NCBI GenBank assembly: GCA_907165135.1 | Contig: OU015569.1 | Coordinates: forward strand, 5,518,001-5,582,000 | From: Oikopleura dioica | Taxonomy: Eukaryota; Chordata; Appendicularia; Copelata; Oikopleuridae | Length of the DNA: 64,000 nucleotides | Direction: 5' to 3' | In this document: positions 49,690 through 60,735 of the stretch, in pieces | Layout of the letters: each line of letters starts with the position of its first letter | How positions within the stretch are numbered: position 1 is the stretch's first letter | Position numbers and translations under genes: made by a program | The notes under the pieces: model-generated | Told to the model about the DNA's origin: nothing | What the model saw: the letters and a program-made list of their open reading frames with translations, nothing else | The model's database searches: none

Positions 49690-50684
49690 CATCATGAAAT
49701 CATTTCTGTTCAATTTGATATATATTTATTTATCTCTAAATAAAAATGTATAAATGGACTTAAGTCTTAAGACAATTAACTAGAGTACAAATGCAATCAA
49801 TGTTTAAATTGATAACCATGAACATTAATTTTTTCTGCCAGGAGTTCGGTCTCTTACACGACTTTTCTCGCATAAGGGACGAAAGAATAATTACATATTA
49901 CTTTTATTTTGAGAATATCAATAATAGAGGTGTGTGTAAATAACATCGCTCAATAATGTTAGCCAGACAGTTCCAACAATTGCCATCGTCCATCTATCGG
50001 CTCGCTAAATTGAGTTCAATTACGTTATGTTGGCAGTGATAAATATACCTGCTTATGGTACTTTCTGAGCCGTCTTCGAATGAGAATTTTCCTGATGACA
50101 TATCGATGTAGCTTATGGTACTCTTCAGTTTGATGTAGAGGACACATCACCTTGTAGTTTCCAATTAACGATGGTGTTAAGTATATCTTCGTTTTGAATA
50201 ATTGATTTATTCGGGCAGCTTCCTTATGATTGATGATGCGATGCTCCATCCCTGATTTAGACTTAGAACTGATTATAGCAAGCAAAAGCAGATCAAAATA
50301 ACTTAAGTTCTAGAAAATACATTTTTAGAGGTAGGTTTGGCTTGCTGAATCTGATAAGGACTGGTGCCCGAGATTGGGAACCGGGATCGATGTAAGTTGA
50401 TGATAAGAGAAAATTATGATTTCGTTTGTTTACACTCAACGATGTCTGTGATTGCGCAATTTACTCAAAATTAGGAATTGAATGAAGTGATCGAAGTGTC
50501 CCTCACCACCAATCGCCATTTATTTGTTCTAAACTACTCCGTTCTTTGTCTACGGGGAGCAACAAAAGGGTTCCGTTTTTAATTTTTTGAGGAGCAAACA
50601 GCGCCAAGCTCGAAGAGGTTTTATAAATCTTCCCATCCAGAGACAGCCGCTTTTATTGTTCCATAAAACGAGAGAGAAAGAGAC
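49690..50684. other. intergenic, no supported gene
   Basis: About 1.0 kb, AT-rich, with no open frame of interest and no RNA gene recognised. Confidence 0.5.
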
Positions 50685-53600
50685 ATGAAAAAATGGACGT
50701 TCTTACTGTTTATGCGCGCAGATGCACTTTTTCAGGAAATAGTGAAGGACGATGCCGCCCGTCAATAGCAACAGTATCTATAAACAAACATTCGTTTAGC
50801 GCATTGACTCCTTCATCTATCTCAACAGACAAAACAAGAAGCATCACAAGTCTTACAGCGTGTAAGACGATCAAACAATATACTGGAGGAGTTTACTCAA
50901 AGTGCTGATTTTGAGCGTGAATGCGTCGAGGAGGATTGTAACCAAGATGAACTGTTTGAGACAGCAAAGGGCCTTAATCAACATGCGAAAATCCGTAAAT
51001 GGGAAAAATACGAAAAATGCAAAGAAATTCTGAGCAATGAATACCGAGGAGAATGAGCACGTGGAAGAATAACCAACTTCCAGAATGTATGGAAGACGAG
51101 GATCAATGTGCAGCGAATCCTTGCGATCAAGCTCATACGATTCGTTGCCAGGACTTGATAAGGGACTTTCGCTGTGAGTGCGAATATGGTTACGGAAAGA
51201 AAGATTGTGGCACACTGGTAAACTATTGCGTGAACAACCCTTGTGTTAATGGCATTGGCGGAGAAAAGGGCGACGGATGTATTCCTGAATACGAAGATTA
51301 CACATGCAATTGTCAACTTAATTGGGAAGGAAAAAACTGTGAGAAAGAGGTCAAGGATTGCAGGCGTGAAGTGCTTGAGCCTAGCGATGAGGCCTACCAG
51401 TGCGTCCACGGAGAATGCGACGATCAGCAGGAAATGTGCATATGTGCGCCAGGCTGGGTTCATTCAAATAGCGGCTTTGACGTCTGCGACCAAGACGAAG
51501 ATGAATGTGAAACTGGCTCTCACCAGTGCGAGCATCAATGCGAGAATACCATTGGCTCCTACATCTGCAAGTGTAACAAGGGATACATTAAGAGTAGCCA
51601 GAATTCGAACAAGTGCGACGATGTGGACGAATGCAGACACAACAACGGCGGTTGCGAAAAATATTGTTCGAATACAGAAGGAAGTTTTCAATGCAGTTGC
51701 CCTGACGGATTCACACTAGATATGAGGTAATATTTCGCAAATAATGAAACCATATTTGCAAAAGGATATCTACAGGTACGAACGACACTGCTATGACGAT
51801 GACGAATGTGAAGACAATAACGGAGGTTGCTCTCAAGAGTGCAAAAACACTCATGGTTCGTACTACTGCGGATGCGAAGATGGCTACTATCTCGATAATG
51901 ACCGTCATACTTGTAAAGATTTGGATGAATGTCATCCAGAAGACCTTCCTGCAGCTGCACTTTCCCAGGGTGAGAAATTCTTTTCTACTTTTTGAAGATA
52001 TTCTTAGATCTGAATCCATCCTTAAAAATGCAGCTTGACAATATGGAACCAAATGGGAAGTGCGACCAACTTTGTGTTAACGAAGATGGTGGTTATCATT
52101 GCACTTGCGAATCAGGATATCACATTCTTAACGATGGCTTCACTTGCATGGACGATGATGAGTGTCTCGACGGAACTCACGAATGCACTCAAAAATGTAT
52201 CAACACTGATGGTTCCTACGACTGCTCTTGTAAAGAAGGCTTTAAACTTGATACGGTAAGACTATCCTAAATATAATCAAAACGGTATTTATGAAGAGCG
52301 ACTGGAAAACTTGCCACGACATCGACGAATGTTTGGAAAAACAGCACGACTGTCGATCTCCTTCTGTTTGTGAGAATACAATTGGGTCCTATGAATGCCC
52401 TTGTCCCTCAGGATACACTCCTGCCATGAGCCGATATAGCAACCCACCATGTATCGATATCGATGAGTGTCAAGACACTCCCTGTGCACATGGAGGAATC
52501 TGCACCAATATTGATGGTGATTTCCTGTGTAGCTGCATAAACACGGGCTTTATCGGAAAAACTTGTGAGATCGACTTGGACGAGTGTCGCTGTATGGAGG
52601 ACCCTGATTACAAAAATGAGCATTCATCGTGCCTTGCTCTTCTTAGAGAAGGTCAAAGATGTCAGCATGAGTGTCAAAATTTCAATCCAGACTTGGACAA
52701 ACAAGGTCGCAGGAATCGGTCACGTTTATGATATTTTGAAAATTTTGAGACTCGTTTATGACCGAAAATCATAGATATGAATGCAGCTGCAACACTGGCT
52801 ATATGTTAGACAGCGACAAGCACACATGTAACAATATTAATGAGTGCGAGTGCTTCGAAGGTGGTTCGCGCTTTTATAATCAGAACCGTGAAGTTTGCGA
52901 AGAATTCATGGATCGCAAGTGTACCGAGGATTGTCGCGATACATCTGGTGATTTTCAATGCAAGTGCAAAAAGGGACACTGGCTTCAGGAGGATGGTTTC
53001 ACTTGTGCAGATGTCGATGAATGTCGCTGCATGAATGATCAGACTTACAAGGTACTCCTCGTTGATTTTTTTTCAGGATTTTTACATAATCTGGATTCGA
53101 TTTAATAATGATTTTCGAAAGGAACTCCTCAGAAAATCAGATTCGGATGCTTGCAGCAATCTCATCAAATGTCACCATAAATGCAACAATCTGGAGGAAA
53201 CTTATGAATGCAGCTGTCGAGATGGATACCTCCTCTCACCGGATGGACACAGTTGTGAAGACATAGATGAGTGCGAGCTCGGAACTCATAACTGTGGCGA
53301 CGGAGCAATTTGTGAAAATACCAGGAACTAGTTAAACCAGTGAATTTATCATAGAATAAAAGACAAGAAATTTGATATTTAACTCAATGAAAGCGGTAGT
53401 TTTGAATGTGTTTGTCCGAGAAACTACGCTCTCGATCTGGACAGAAACTGCAAAGACGAAGACGAGTGCAAACATTCCTCATGTGATCTTAAAACATCTT
53501 ATTGCAACAATCTTCCTGGCAGCTTTAACTGCGTCTGTCGCGAAGGTTATGAGGAGGACAAGACGACAAACCAGTGCAAGGAAAGATTGCTCAACTTTCG

Positions 53601-55157
53601 ATCATCCATAATCCTTTATTACAGGACATTGATGAGTGTTCTACAGGATCTCATACGTGTGACGAAGGATTTGTCTGCCAGAACACAGTCCCTAAATATG
53701 AATGTGTCAGGCCAAACGTCCCAACAGTTTGCCATGAACCGATCGAGCCTATGGCAGAGTCATACCAAACCGGACGGAAATTCAATGGCGAGAACTCGCA
53801 AGTCATTGATCTTAAAATCGTTGGTGAGGACAAGCATTTCGAATTCGCAGTGAACTTTCGAACACGCGATGAAAGTGGTGTGTTGATGGAAATGAGCTCA
53901 AGAAAATCAAAGAAAAATAAGGGTCAGCTGATAAGGGTAAAATTGGCCGATGGTATGGTCACGACGGTTCTTTCTGAAGGAAGCGAGATCAAAGGTGAAT
54001 TTATTGAAAAAATATATCTTATGATAAAGTTAGGTTCACAAAACGTTACAAATAGCTATTCAAATGGCTATTTTTCGACTTTAACTTTCCGTCGGGACTT
54101 CGGAGCTACGAAAGCATTGAAAATCTCCATCGACGGGAATATAATCTTCTCCCAAGATGGCTTTGACCAAGGAACATTTGGAACAAATATGCGTCGAGTA
54201 AGCTGCTTTAGCTTTTTTAATCTAAATTTGTTCAAGCTTGAACTTGGTGGAAGCAAAGACCAGCCTCTGATTGACCCATCAAACTCGCTCGATGCTTGTT
54301 TCCAGAAACAGTCAACTACATTTTTCAATAAATACGAAATTCCTTCTGAAGTAGAGGTGAGCTCCTCTGAACAATGCTTCGCTGAAATAGTGGATGGCGA
54401 TGGCATCTACGCCGAGGGAAATGGCTATGCTACATTCGATATTTCAAAGGACAGACTTTAAATTGGCACATCAAAAATAATCTACAGCGATAATAAATTG
54501 TCAGTCTCGAAAAGCTTGAAAATCTTCACCGCAAAGACAGTCATTTTAGCTTTGGATTTTATGCGATCATAGAGTCCAATACAGGTTTTGACGTGCGATA
54601 ATGCTATTTTTTAATGTTTTTTAAGGTACGATTTTTAAATTCGGTCCGCTGGAGCTGTCTGTGAAGTTTGGAAAATTATTTCTCACTTTGACCAAGCGGG
54701 GTCGATCAAAGACCGTCGACCTCGCTGACTGGGTTGTCCGGGATAAAAAGAAGAACCCCATGCATGCAAGACAACTGCATTTCTGCGACGGAGCAAAGCA
54801 TATAATAAAGGCGAAGCTAATTCAAGAGCCCAACGCAAATACCAATAAGGCAATTGTAAGTAAAATAGGCTTTGAATAACTAAATACGCTGCTACGTAGA
54901 TAGTGATTGGTACGCAAATGTTCAAGATGTCGGAACTCTTTGGAGATACAAGTCCGGACGCATTTGTAGATGAAATCACTCTTGGAGGAGAGAAGAACAC
55001 AAACAAAGGCATACGCGGGATGTTCATGCCTTACCCGAGCAATGGACGACCCTGCCACTCACGGCGCATAATGAAGACTACGTGTGACTTCACACGACAT
55101 GTAAAAGATTATGTTAACTTCCGACTGTTCTCGGCACCCGCCAGATTATTGCCATGA
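50685..55157 (+). CDS. Gas6/protein S-like Gla-EGF-LamG protein
   Basis: Exon 1 50685-50741 codes a short signal-like start ([10 protein letters not shown]). Exon 2 from 50829 has a vitamin-K propeptide [11 protein letters not shown] (furin RVRR), then the Gla domain NNILEEFTQ...[10 protein letters not shown], a close match to protein S. Next come about 14-16 EGF-like repeats (51068-53660), many calcium-binding (DECxxxxHxC), against four in Gas6 and protein S. Two LamG domains follow (about 53720-54450 and 54640-55157; [19 protein letters not shown] is diagnostic). Role in the family: secreted, gamma-carboxylated bridge between phosphatidylserine and TAM receptors. Exon junctions in the EGF region were not all resolved. 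A frame change of one or two bases lies near 51045, between Gla and the first EGF. Confidence 0.8.
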
Positions 55158-56098
55158 ATGCATTATTGCCATGAATGCTTCTGTAAAGATTAAAAGAGAA
55201 ACAATTTTTAAAAGCGGGTTCCATCACTTGAAAGAGATTTCCATAAGAGTATGCGCAGGTCTTTTACTATCCACTTTGCTAAATTAGCGGCGATTAGTCT
55301 TTTCAGAAAATTCAGCTCTTTCCTGCGCTCTGATTAAAGTTTAACTTGTGCTCATAAACGGGACATAAGTGCGGTATAAAATTATTTTCGCCAGATGAAG
55401 CGTCCTTGTAACATTCTGGCTGCTTGAGAATAAGAGAGAGAGAGGGAGAGTAAAGAAGTTTTGTCTATATAGAACTCGAGAATTAAGGTAATAGTATCAC
55501 AGTAATACGAGAAGATAGTCAAAGATTTTTGTCCAAAGTCGATAAATGTGATGTTCATTATTAGTTTATGCTTCTTGCATTAATGATTTATTTATTTAAT
55601 AAAAAATGAACTAAACGTGATAAAATTAAGGTGAAAAGATATTTGTTTATTGTTCTTTTTATAATTACTATATCACGATCTATTAAACTAAAAGACAACC
55701 TCGCGCGAGTGTATTCTTTTAAAGATAGTACTTTTTCGCTTGGCGCGAATTATTCTCCCGGTATGTCCCTAAAGCGGTGGGAAGTGTCGGCTGAGGGCGA
55801 CGGAGCGCAACCTCTCTCGCCCGGGGCATAGAAACTATGGCGCCCATAGGCAGTGAGTTCTATTTTTTCTTCAGAAAACGCAAGAGACACTAACCGTCAA
55901 TGTAAAAATAATGACGACAGCGACTTTATTGATGATCAGTAGCGACTTCAAATGAATTTACTCGTTCTGTGACCCAAGGCAGGTTCTCACAACAAGGAAA
56001 TCTTGAAATAAAAAAAAAAGTTGAACCTTTCTCAGAATCCCGGTTTACCCCGGGCGACGTGAATCTACCTCAACGAGAAATCGCGACCCTAACCAGAG
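55158..56098. other. intergenic, no supported gene
   Basis: About 0.9 kb. A hydrophobic-start open frame at 55631-55831 (GTG start, no ATG) was not accepted. Includes a (GA)n run at 55434-55450. Confidence 0.4.
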
Positions 56099-56755
56099 AT
56101 GACTCCAATTCGAGTGGGAAATTCCACTGAAACTGGTCTCCTCGATGAATTTGATAAGACTTCCAGTAAAGTGTCTCCTCTGATGCAAAGTATCATTATT
56201 TTTATCTGGTTAGGCTTACGGTTTGTTATGATTTATTAACGCCTTATCAGTATGCTTGGCTTCTTCATGATTTTGTGGCTTATTGATCGCCTTTTCTGGA
56301 AACACACTAAAGTAAGTTCAGTCGACCTCGGTTGACCCTGTATTTCTAACCCATGAAGTAAGAGTTCGCGTGCATTTTGTATGGAGACTACGTCCTTAAT
56401 TTGAAATTCTAACGCGGGTAGTATTCTAAATTAAACAGAGAAAACATCGCGCTTGGATGCATAAAAAGCGCCATAAACGGCGTATAAATTGAGTCTTTTC
56501 AATTTTCAGGTGCTAGGGGCCAAAGAAGATCAGTCCGATTTCGACTTCGTGAACAAATACTCGATGGCGATGGGGCCACGCATAAATGTTGGAAAACTTC
56601 GCACACTTGCTACGGCCAGTTCAAATGTGCGTCTATTCGAAATCTCCGACACTGATATGGCGAAGGGGCTAGAGTCTATGCAACGTAGCCATTCGATGCT
56701 CATGCACAGGAGAGACCAAAATATGAAGCTCCTAGAAAGGATATATTTTATTTGA
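56099..56755 (+). CDS. small single-pass membrane protein, unknown
   Basis: Three exons (56099-56208, 56251-56311, 56510-56755), all GT-AG and in phase, 138 aa. Seen: a hydrophilic N-terminus of about 28 residues, a hydrophobic segment IIIFICMLGFFMILWLI (about residues 32-50) and a longer soluble C-terminus with repeated Met/Ser/Arg. It reads as a type II or III single-span protein. The ATG follows an ACCAGAG acceptor-like site. No family recognised. Confidence 0.6.
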
Positions 56756-56940
56756 AACATAAAAGTATAAGTCTTATAAAGGCGACAATCAACTGCATTT
56801 TTCAAACGACGTGATTCTACCTCTAGTAATAACAGGTACCGTAATGGGGACTGGATCTAATTCAATGCCAAGATCCAGCATCTAATGTTAGATGACAAAG
56901 CCGAAGCATTTAGCACGAGCGATAAATTCAAAAATCAATA

Positions 56941-57731
56941 ATGTCGGCGACAAAATCGTCGAGAAGAATTAATTTTTGATTTTCACTCCGCTGAGCGATG
57001 GGCGCTCATCCTTTCACTCCCTTGACTAACCCGGAATCACTTTCAGTAACAAAAGTCACTCATCACTATCCGCCGAAAAGAAAACTAGATTTAACTTCAA
57101 AGTAAGAAATGTGGTTGTCAATTGTTGATTGGAGTTGAATATTTAAACGATAATCTAAAATCACGTTAGGCTTCCCGCTACATGTGGAAATCAATGAGGA
57201 CAAGCGACAACTCGCTGCTTGGGGAGCCCGATCAAGTTCTTCCAATAAGCAGGTACTTTTCAATTGGGTACTTATTGCATAAACCTTCCATTCGAGTTTA
57301 TTATATGCATGTCCCCAGAGTGCGTAGGTCCGTGGACAAGCTGTCGCGCCGATCCGCGATCAGTTCTCCGAGGTGCGCGCCCCAGTTTCCCACGCCCATC
57401 GTTGCTCATCACAAGATCCTTCTTTAGCGAACTCTTTATTCCTAGGGACAGCAGCATCGCCAGATCAACCTACTCTACGCGCAGAGCCAGTATCTGTATC
57501 GAGGTGAGTCCAAATATAAATCACCATCTCATAAAAAGAGATCACTCAATCATCTTCCTTCATCACTCACAAAGATCTTTCTCCATCTATTTAAAATAGA
57601 CTATTTTCAATTTTAATTTGCATCTCAATTTATGAGGACATCAGGAAGTTCTAGGAAATATTTAAATTGTTTAAATTTTGAGAGATATAGTCTAAATAAT
57701 ACTGTATTTTCAGAGCCTAGCATGTAAGTAA
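56941..57731 (+). CDS. small Ser/Arg-rich basic protein, unknown
   Basis: Six small exons (56941-56960, 57047-57101, 57170-57252, 57319-57372, 57446-57503, 57714-57731) give 95 aa, rich in Ser and Arg (about a third together) with RRSVDKLSRRS and SSIARSTYSTRRAS, which look like phosphorylation sites (RRxS). The first intron needs a GA donor (TCGTC|GAGAAG) to keep frame; the rest are GT-AG. All phases agree, which supports a real gene despite its size. Alternative reading without the fourth intron stops at 57427. Function unknown. Confidence 0.45.
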
Positions 57732-57771
57732 AACTAAATTTTTAGCCTGGTGAATCAAGCATTGCCGAAGT

Positions 57772-58064
57772 ATGATGACAACAAAGAAACGCGTCAGTCT
57801 AGATGCGAGAAGAATAGCTAGAGGTGAGCTAAATTTAGAAATATAGTTTATTTTAAGATTACCTCATGGAGGATTAGGCTAGCCATTTTCCCAGGGAGAG
57901 TGCATGTTTTCACGTCAGTTGCTAGTTCCCTTGAGCCGAGGCTGTTCGACTTCAAGCTGCGTTGTCACGGCGAAGGGTGTCGAGCAGCTGTTGGAGAGGT
58001 CTTTTTCAGCCGCATCAACACGGAGCTCGCACACCAGCTTCATCAACTTCACATCCCAGAGTAG
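57772..58064 (+). CDS. hypothetical small protein
   Basis: Two exons (57772-57823, 57895-58064), 73 aa: a basic start (MMTTKKRVSLDARRIARG) and an amphipathic end (INTELAHQLHQLHIPE). A second open frame over the same bases (57904-58096) starts with a possible mitochondrial presequence (MFSRQLLVPLSRGC) and is equally plausible, ending at a GT donor. Only one is likely real. It may instead be 5' exon material of the troponin C gene. Confidence 0.3.
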
Positions 58065-58689
58065 AGATTATTGGAAAACCATAAAAAAGCTATGGTGAGT
58101 GTTGGTTATGATAATTTATGACGTCTAGCACTGTAGTATTTTGCTTTTTTTATATTTTTTGTCGTACATCTTAGATTAAATATCTTTTAAGACTGATTAT
58201 AAAACTGTTGACTTCAGTTTAATGCATTCAAAATATGAGTCAAAAATAAAAATAAGTCAATCAAATATAGACTCAGGGTTAGGGTTGCGTATAAGCGCTT
58301 AAAATTCATCAAAAATTACACTGACATCTACTGTCTATATCGAAAATTTGGGGACAAATCGCCCGCCTATTCCTATCACTAGACCATCAAAATTAGCAGA
58401 TAAATTTTCATAAGATGATTGTCACCCTTATTCGAGATGTAATACATTTCGAGTGTTACAAAAAGGGAGGGCTGTGTCCCGTTTAGCGTTTCATGAATAA
58501 AGGAGAACTTTTGGCCACAAAGTTGTTCGAATGTGCCATTTGAATAATTCACTAGCTGGCGGAACGAGTAATCTACTGGTGGTGTCCATTTTCAATTGCT
58601 ACAAAATAACACCGTCTACCCGATTCTGCATTTTCTTAGCGTAGATTCTCATCTATTTTTGCTAGGGTGAACGACGTGGATCTATCAAA
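58065..58689. other. upstream region of troponin C, no supported gene
   Basis: About 0.6 kb, AT-rich. Presumably promoter and 5'UTR intron of troponin C. No MEF2-type site was asserted. Confidence 0.4.
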
Positions 58690-59638
58690 ATGATGACCGC
58701 CGAGGAGGCTCGAAGCGCGCTCACTCCTCAACAGGTTGACGGTAAGTTTCATTCCCCTTTACATCGAAATCACCGGTCTTTAAGACTTCCAGTCGGCATT
58801 TAACATCTTCGACTCCGATGGAGGAGGAGAAATCTCCACCCGGGAATTGCTCAAGGTTTTCAAGATGCTTGGCTTTACTCCAACCAAAGATGAACTTGAC
58901 GAAATCATCGAAGTCGTTGACCAGGACGGCTCTGGCGAGATCGACTTTGACGAGTTTCTCATCATGATGGTTATGCAGCTCAAGGAAGAATCCAAATCTC
59001 AGGACGAGACAGTTCTCAAGGACGCTTTCCGAATTCTTGACAGGTGTGGAATCTTATGTGAAGACTAAGAAAATGAAAACAATGAGAAACACTCCCTCCT
59101 TACCTCGATAAAATAGACTACTAATTGTTCATTCTAGTGACAAAGACTCCTACTTGTCTGTCGCCGAACTCGGAGTAGCTCTTGCTGGCGCAGCATCTGT
59201 AAGTTAACAAGATACTGTGGATCATTCTTGGGACGGCCTGTTAAATAGTACCTCATATTTTCTAACCATATCATTTTTCTATAAGTTCAAAGTTGTAAAC
59301 GCGAAATGTACCTACGTGATCTGATATCCACACTTGGATTCAGAGGAGTTATCACTTTCTAGGTGCCACACCTTCTCAAATTGTACTCCTCTATAAAAAT
59401 ACTATAATTGACAATATAGAATAACTATATATAACAACGATGATTGATGTGAGATTGTAGGAGGAAGAAATCAAGGAGCTCTTCGATGATGCCAATAAGA
59501 AGGGAGACGGCAAACTTGACATGGATGGTGAGTTTATAAAAACAAATGCTTGGTTTCACAAATATCTTCTGTTTAAATAAGTGTTTATACTTGTTTTATT
59601 CAGAGTTCCTCGCTGCCCTCCAAGCTAACGGCCATTAA
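58690..59638 (+). CDS. troponin C
   Basis: Five exons (58690-58741, 58785-59043, 59138-59198, 59461-59527, 59604-59638), 157 aa. Four EF hands: site 1 DSDGGGEISTRE, site 2 DQDGSGEIDFDE (canonical), site 3 DSDKDSYLSVAE, and site 4 NKKGDGKLDMDE, in which the usual Asp at positions 1 and 3 are Asn and Lys, so it probably does not bind calcium. The start MMTAEEARSALTPQQVDDFQSAF resembles the troponin C N-helix. Troponin C is the calcium sensor of striated thin filaments; tail muscle is the likely site. Calmodulin is excluded by length and the N-terminal extension. Confidence 0.92.
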
Positions 59639-60735
59639 TTCGATTCTCGCTGGGCGAGTGGTCCTGGGCCCACGACCACACGCTGATGGCAAACCACTTA
59701 CAACAACACAACATCGTTTCTGGCCAGAGACAGGTGTATCTTCCCCTGTTCTGTATTATCCTATTCCCCCTTATTATTCAAATCTGTTTTGTACTGATTG
59801 ACTACTAAAAAACTCTGTAAAGAATCTCGTTTTCTCGAACTTTTCTCAAAAAGAAAAAAATGCAGGAGCAAGCTGCAAAATTAATAAGACTCTGTATAAC
59901 ATGCAGCCTAATTATTCAATCACTGGACCAGCAAATACAAATTCGATCAGAAAAGAAGAATGTTCCACGATTATTCTTTAACTATCAGAATTATCCCTCC
60001 TGTCATATCAAAATAAATGCCATGCCCTGCAAGAATACATGAAGAAAAGGCTTCTCAAGGAAATCAGTTTTCATTAAGAAGTATGTTTAAAACTCGAAAT
60101 ATCTTTTTAATTAATTGAAACATGTGCAGCAGAAAGGTCGTATTTTGTCAGCAGAGAAGAAATAAAAATGCAGTGGGATAATTCCACAATACTTACAGAG
60201 GTTTGTTTTGCAGGTACCATAAAGTAGATAGATGTTAAAAAATAGGTAAATTGTTAGATTGATACAGTAACTTTGAGCGGGTCAGATTTTCAGCGAAGTC
60301 TTGATAAGAAAATTATTCAGTTGAGTTATAGCTCCACTTTTTTCAATAGGATGCCGGAACGAAAAAGATTTTTAGAGTAGAATAAATGAATGCGTAGAGA
60401 TGGAAATTAACTGCGACTTGACAATACAGTGAAAATTTCAACCACTTGAAGTTGATTTTTTTGTTGAAGAAAGAGATTTGTTTCCAAGACTTTGGCAAAT
60501 GCTCGTGCACGAGGCAGAGCCGATCAGCTGAAATAAATGTCAGACCATGTAGCACTCGGACGCGACATGAAAATAAAACATTGTTAATACAATCAGTTTA
60601 GTGCTGACCAAAAAGACGCGAATAATCAAAGGATGAACGGTCTCTGATTTAAAAATAAATAGCAAATAGATTGAACTTGAGCATGCCAATAATTGAAATT
60701 GATAAGTCTATTGATTATGCAGACTCAATAGTTTC
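59639..60735. other. convergent region, no supported gene
   Basis: About 1.1 kb between the stops of troponin C and the ADAM10 gene; AT-rich, no conserved open frame. Troponin C 3'UTR lies here. Confidence 0.5.

Noticed and set aside
55631..55831. Frame with signal-peptide-like start
   Set aside because: Begins at GTG with no ATG and no supporting exon structure.
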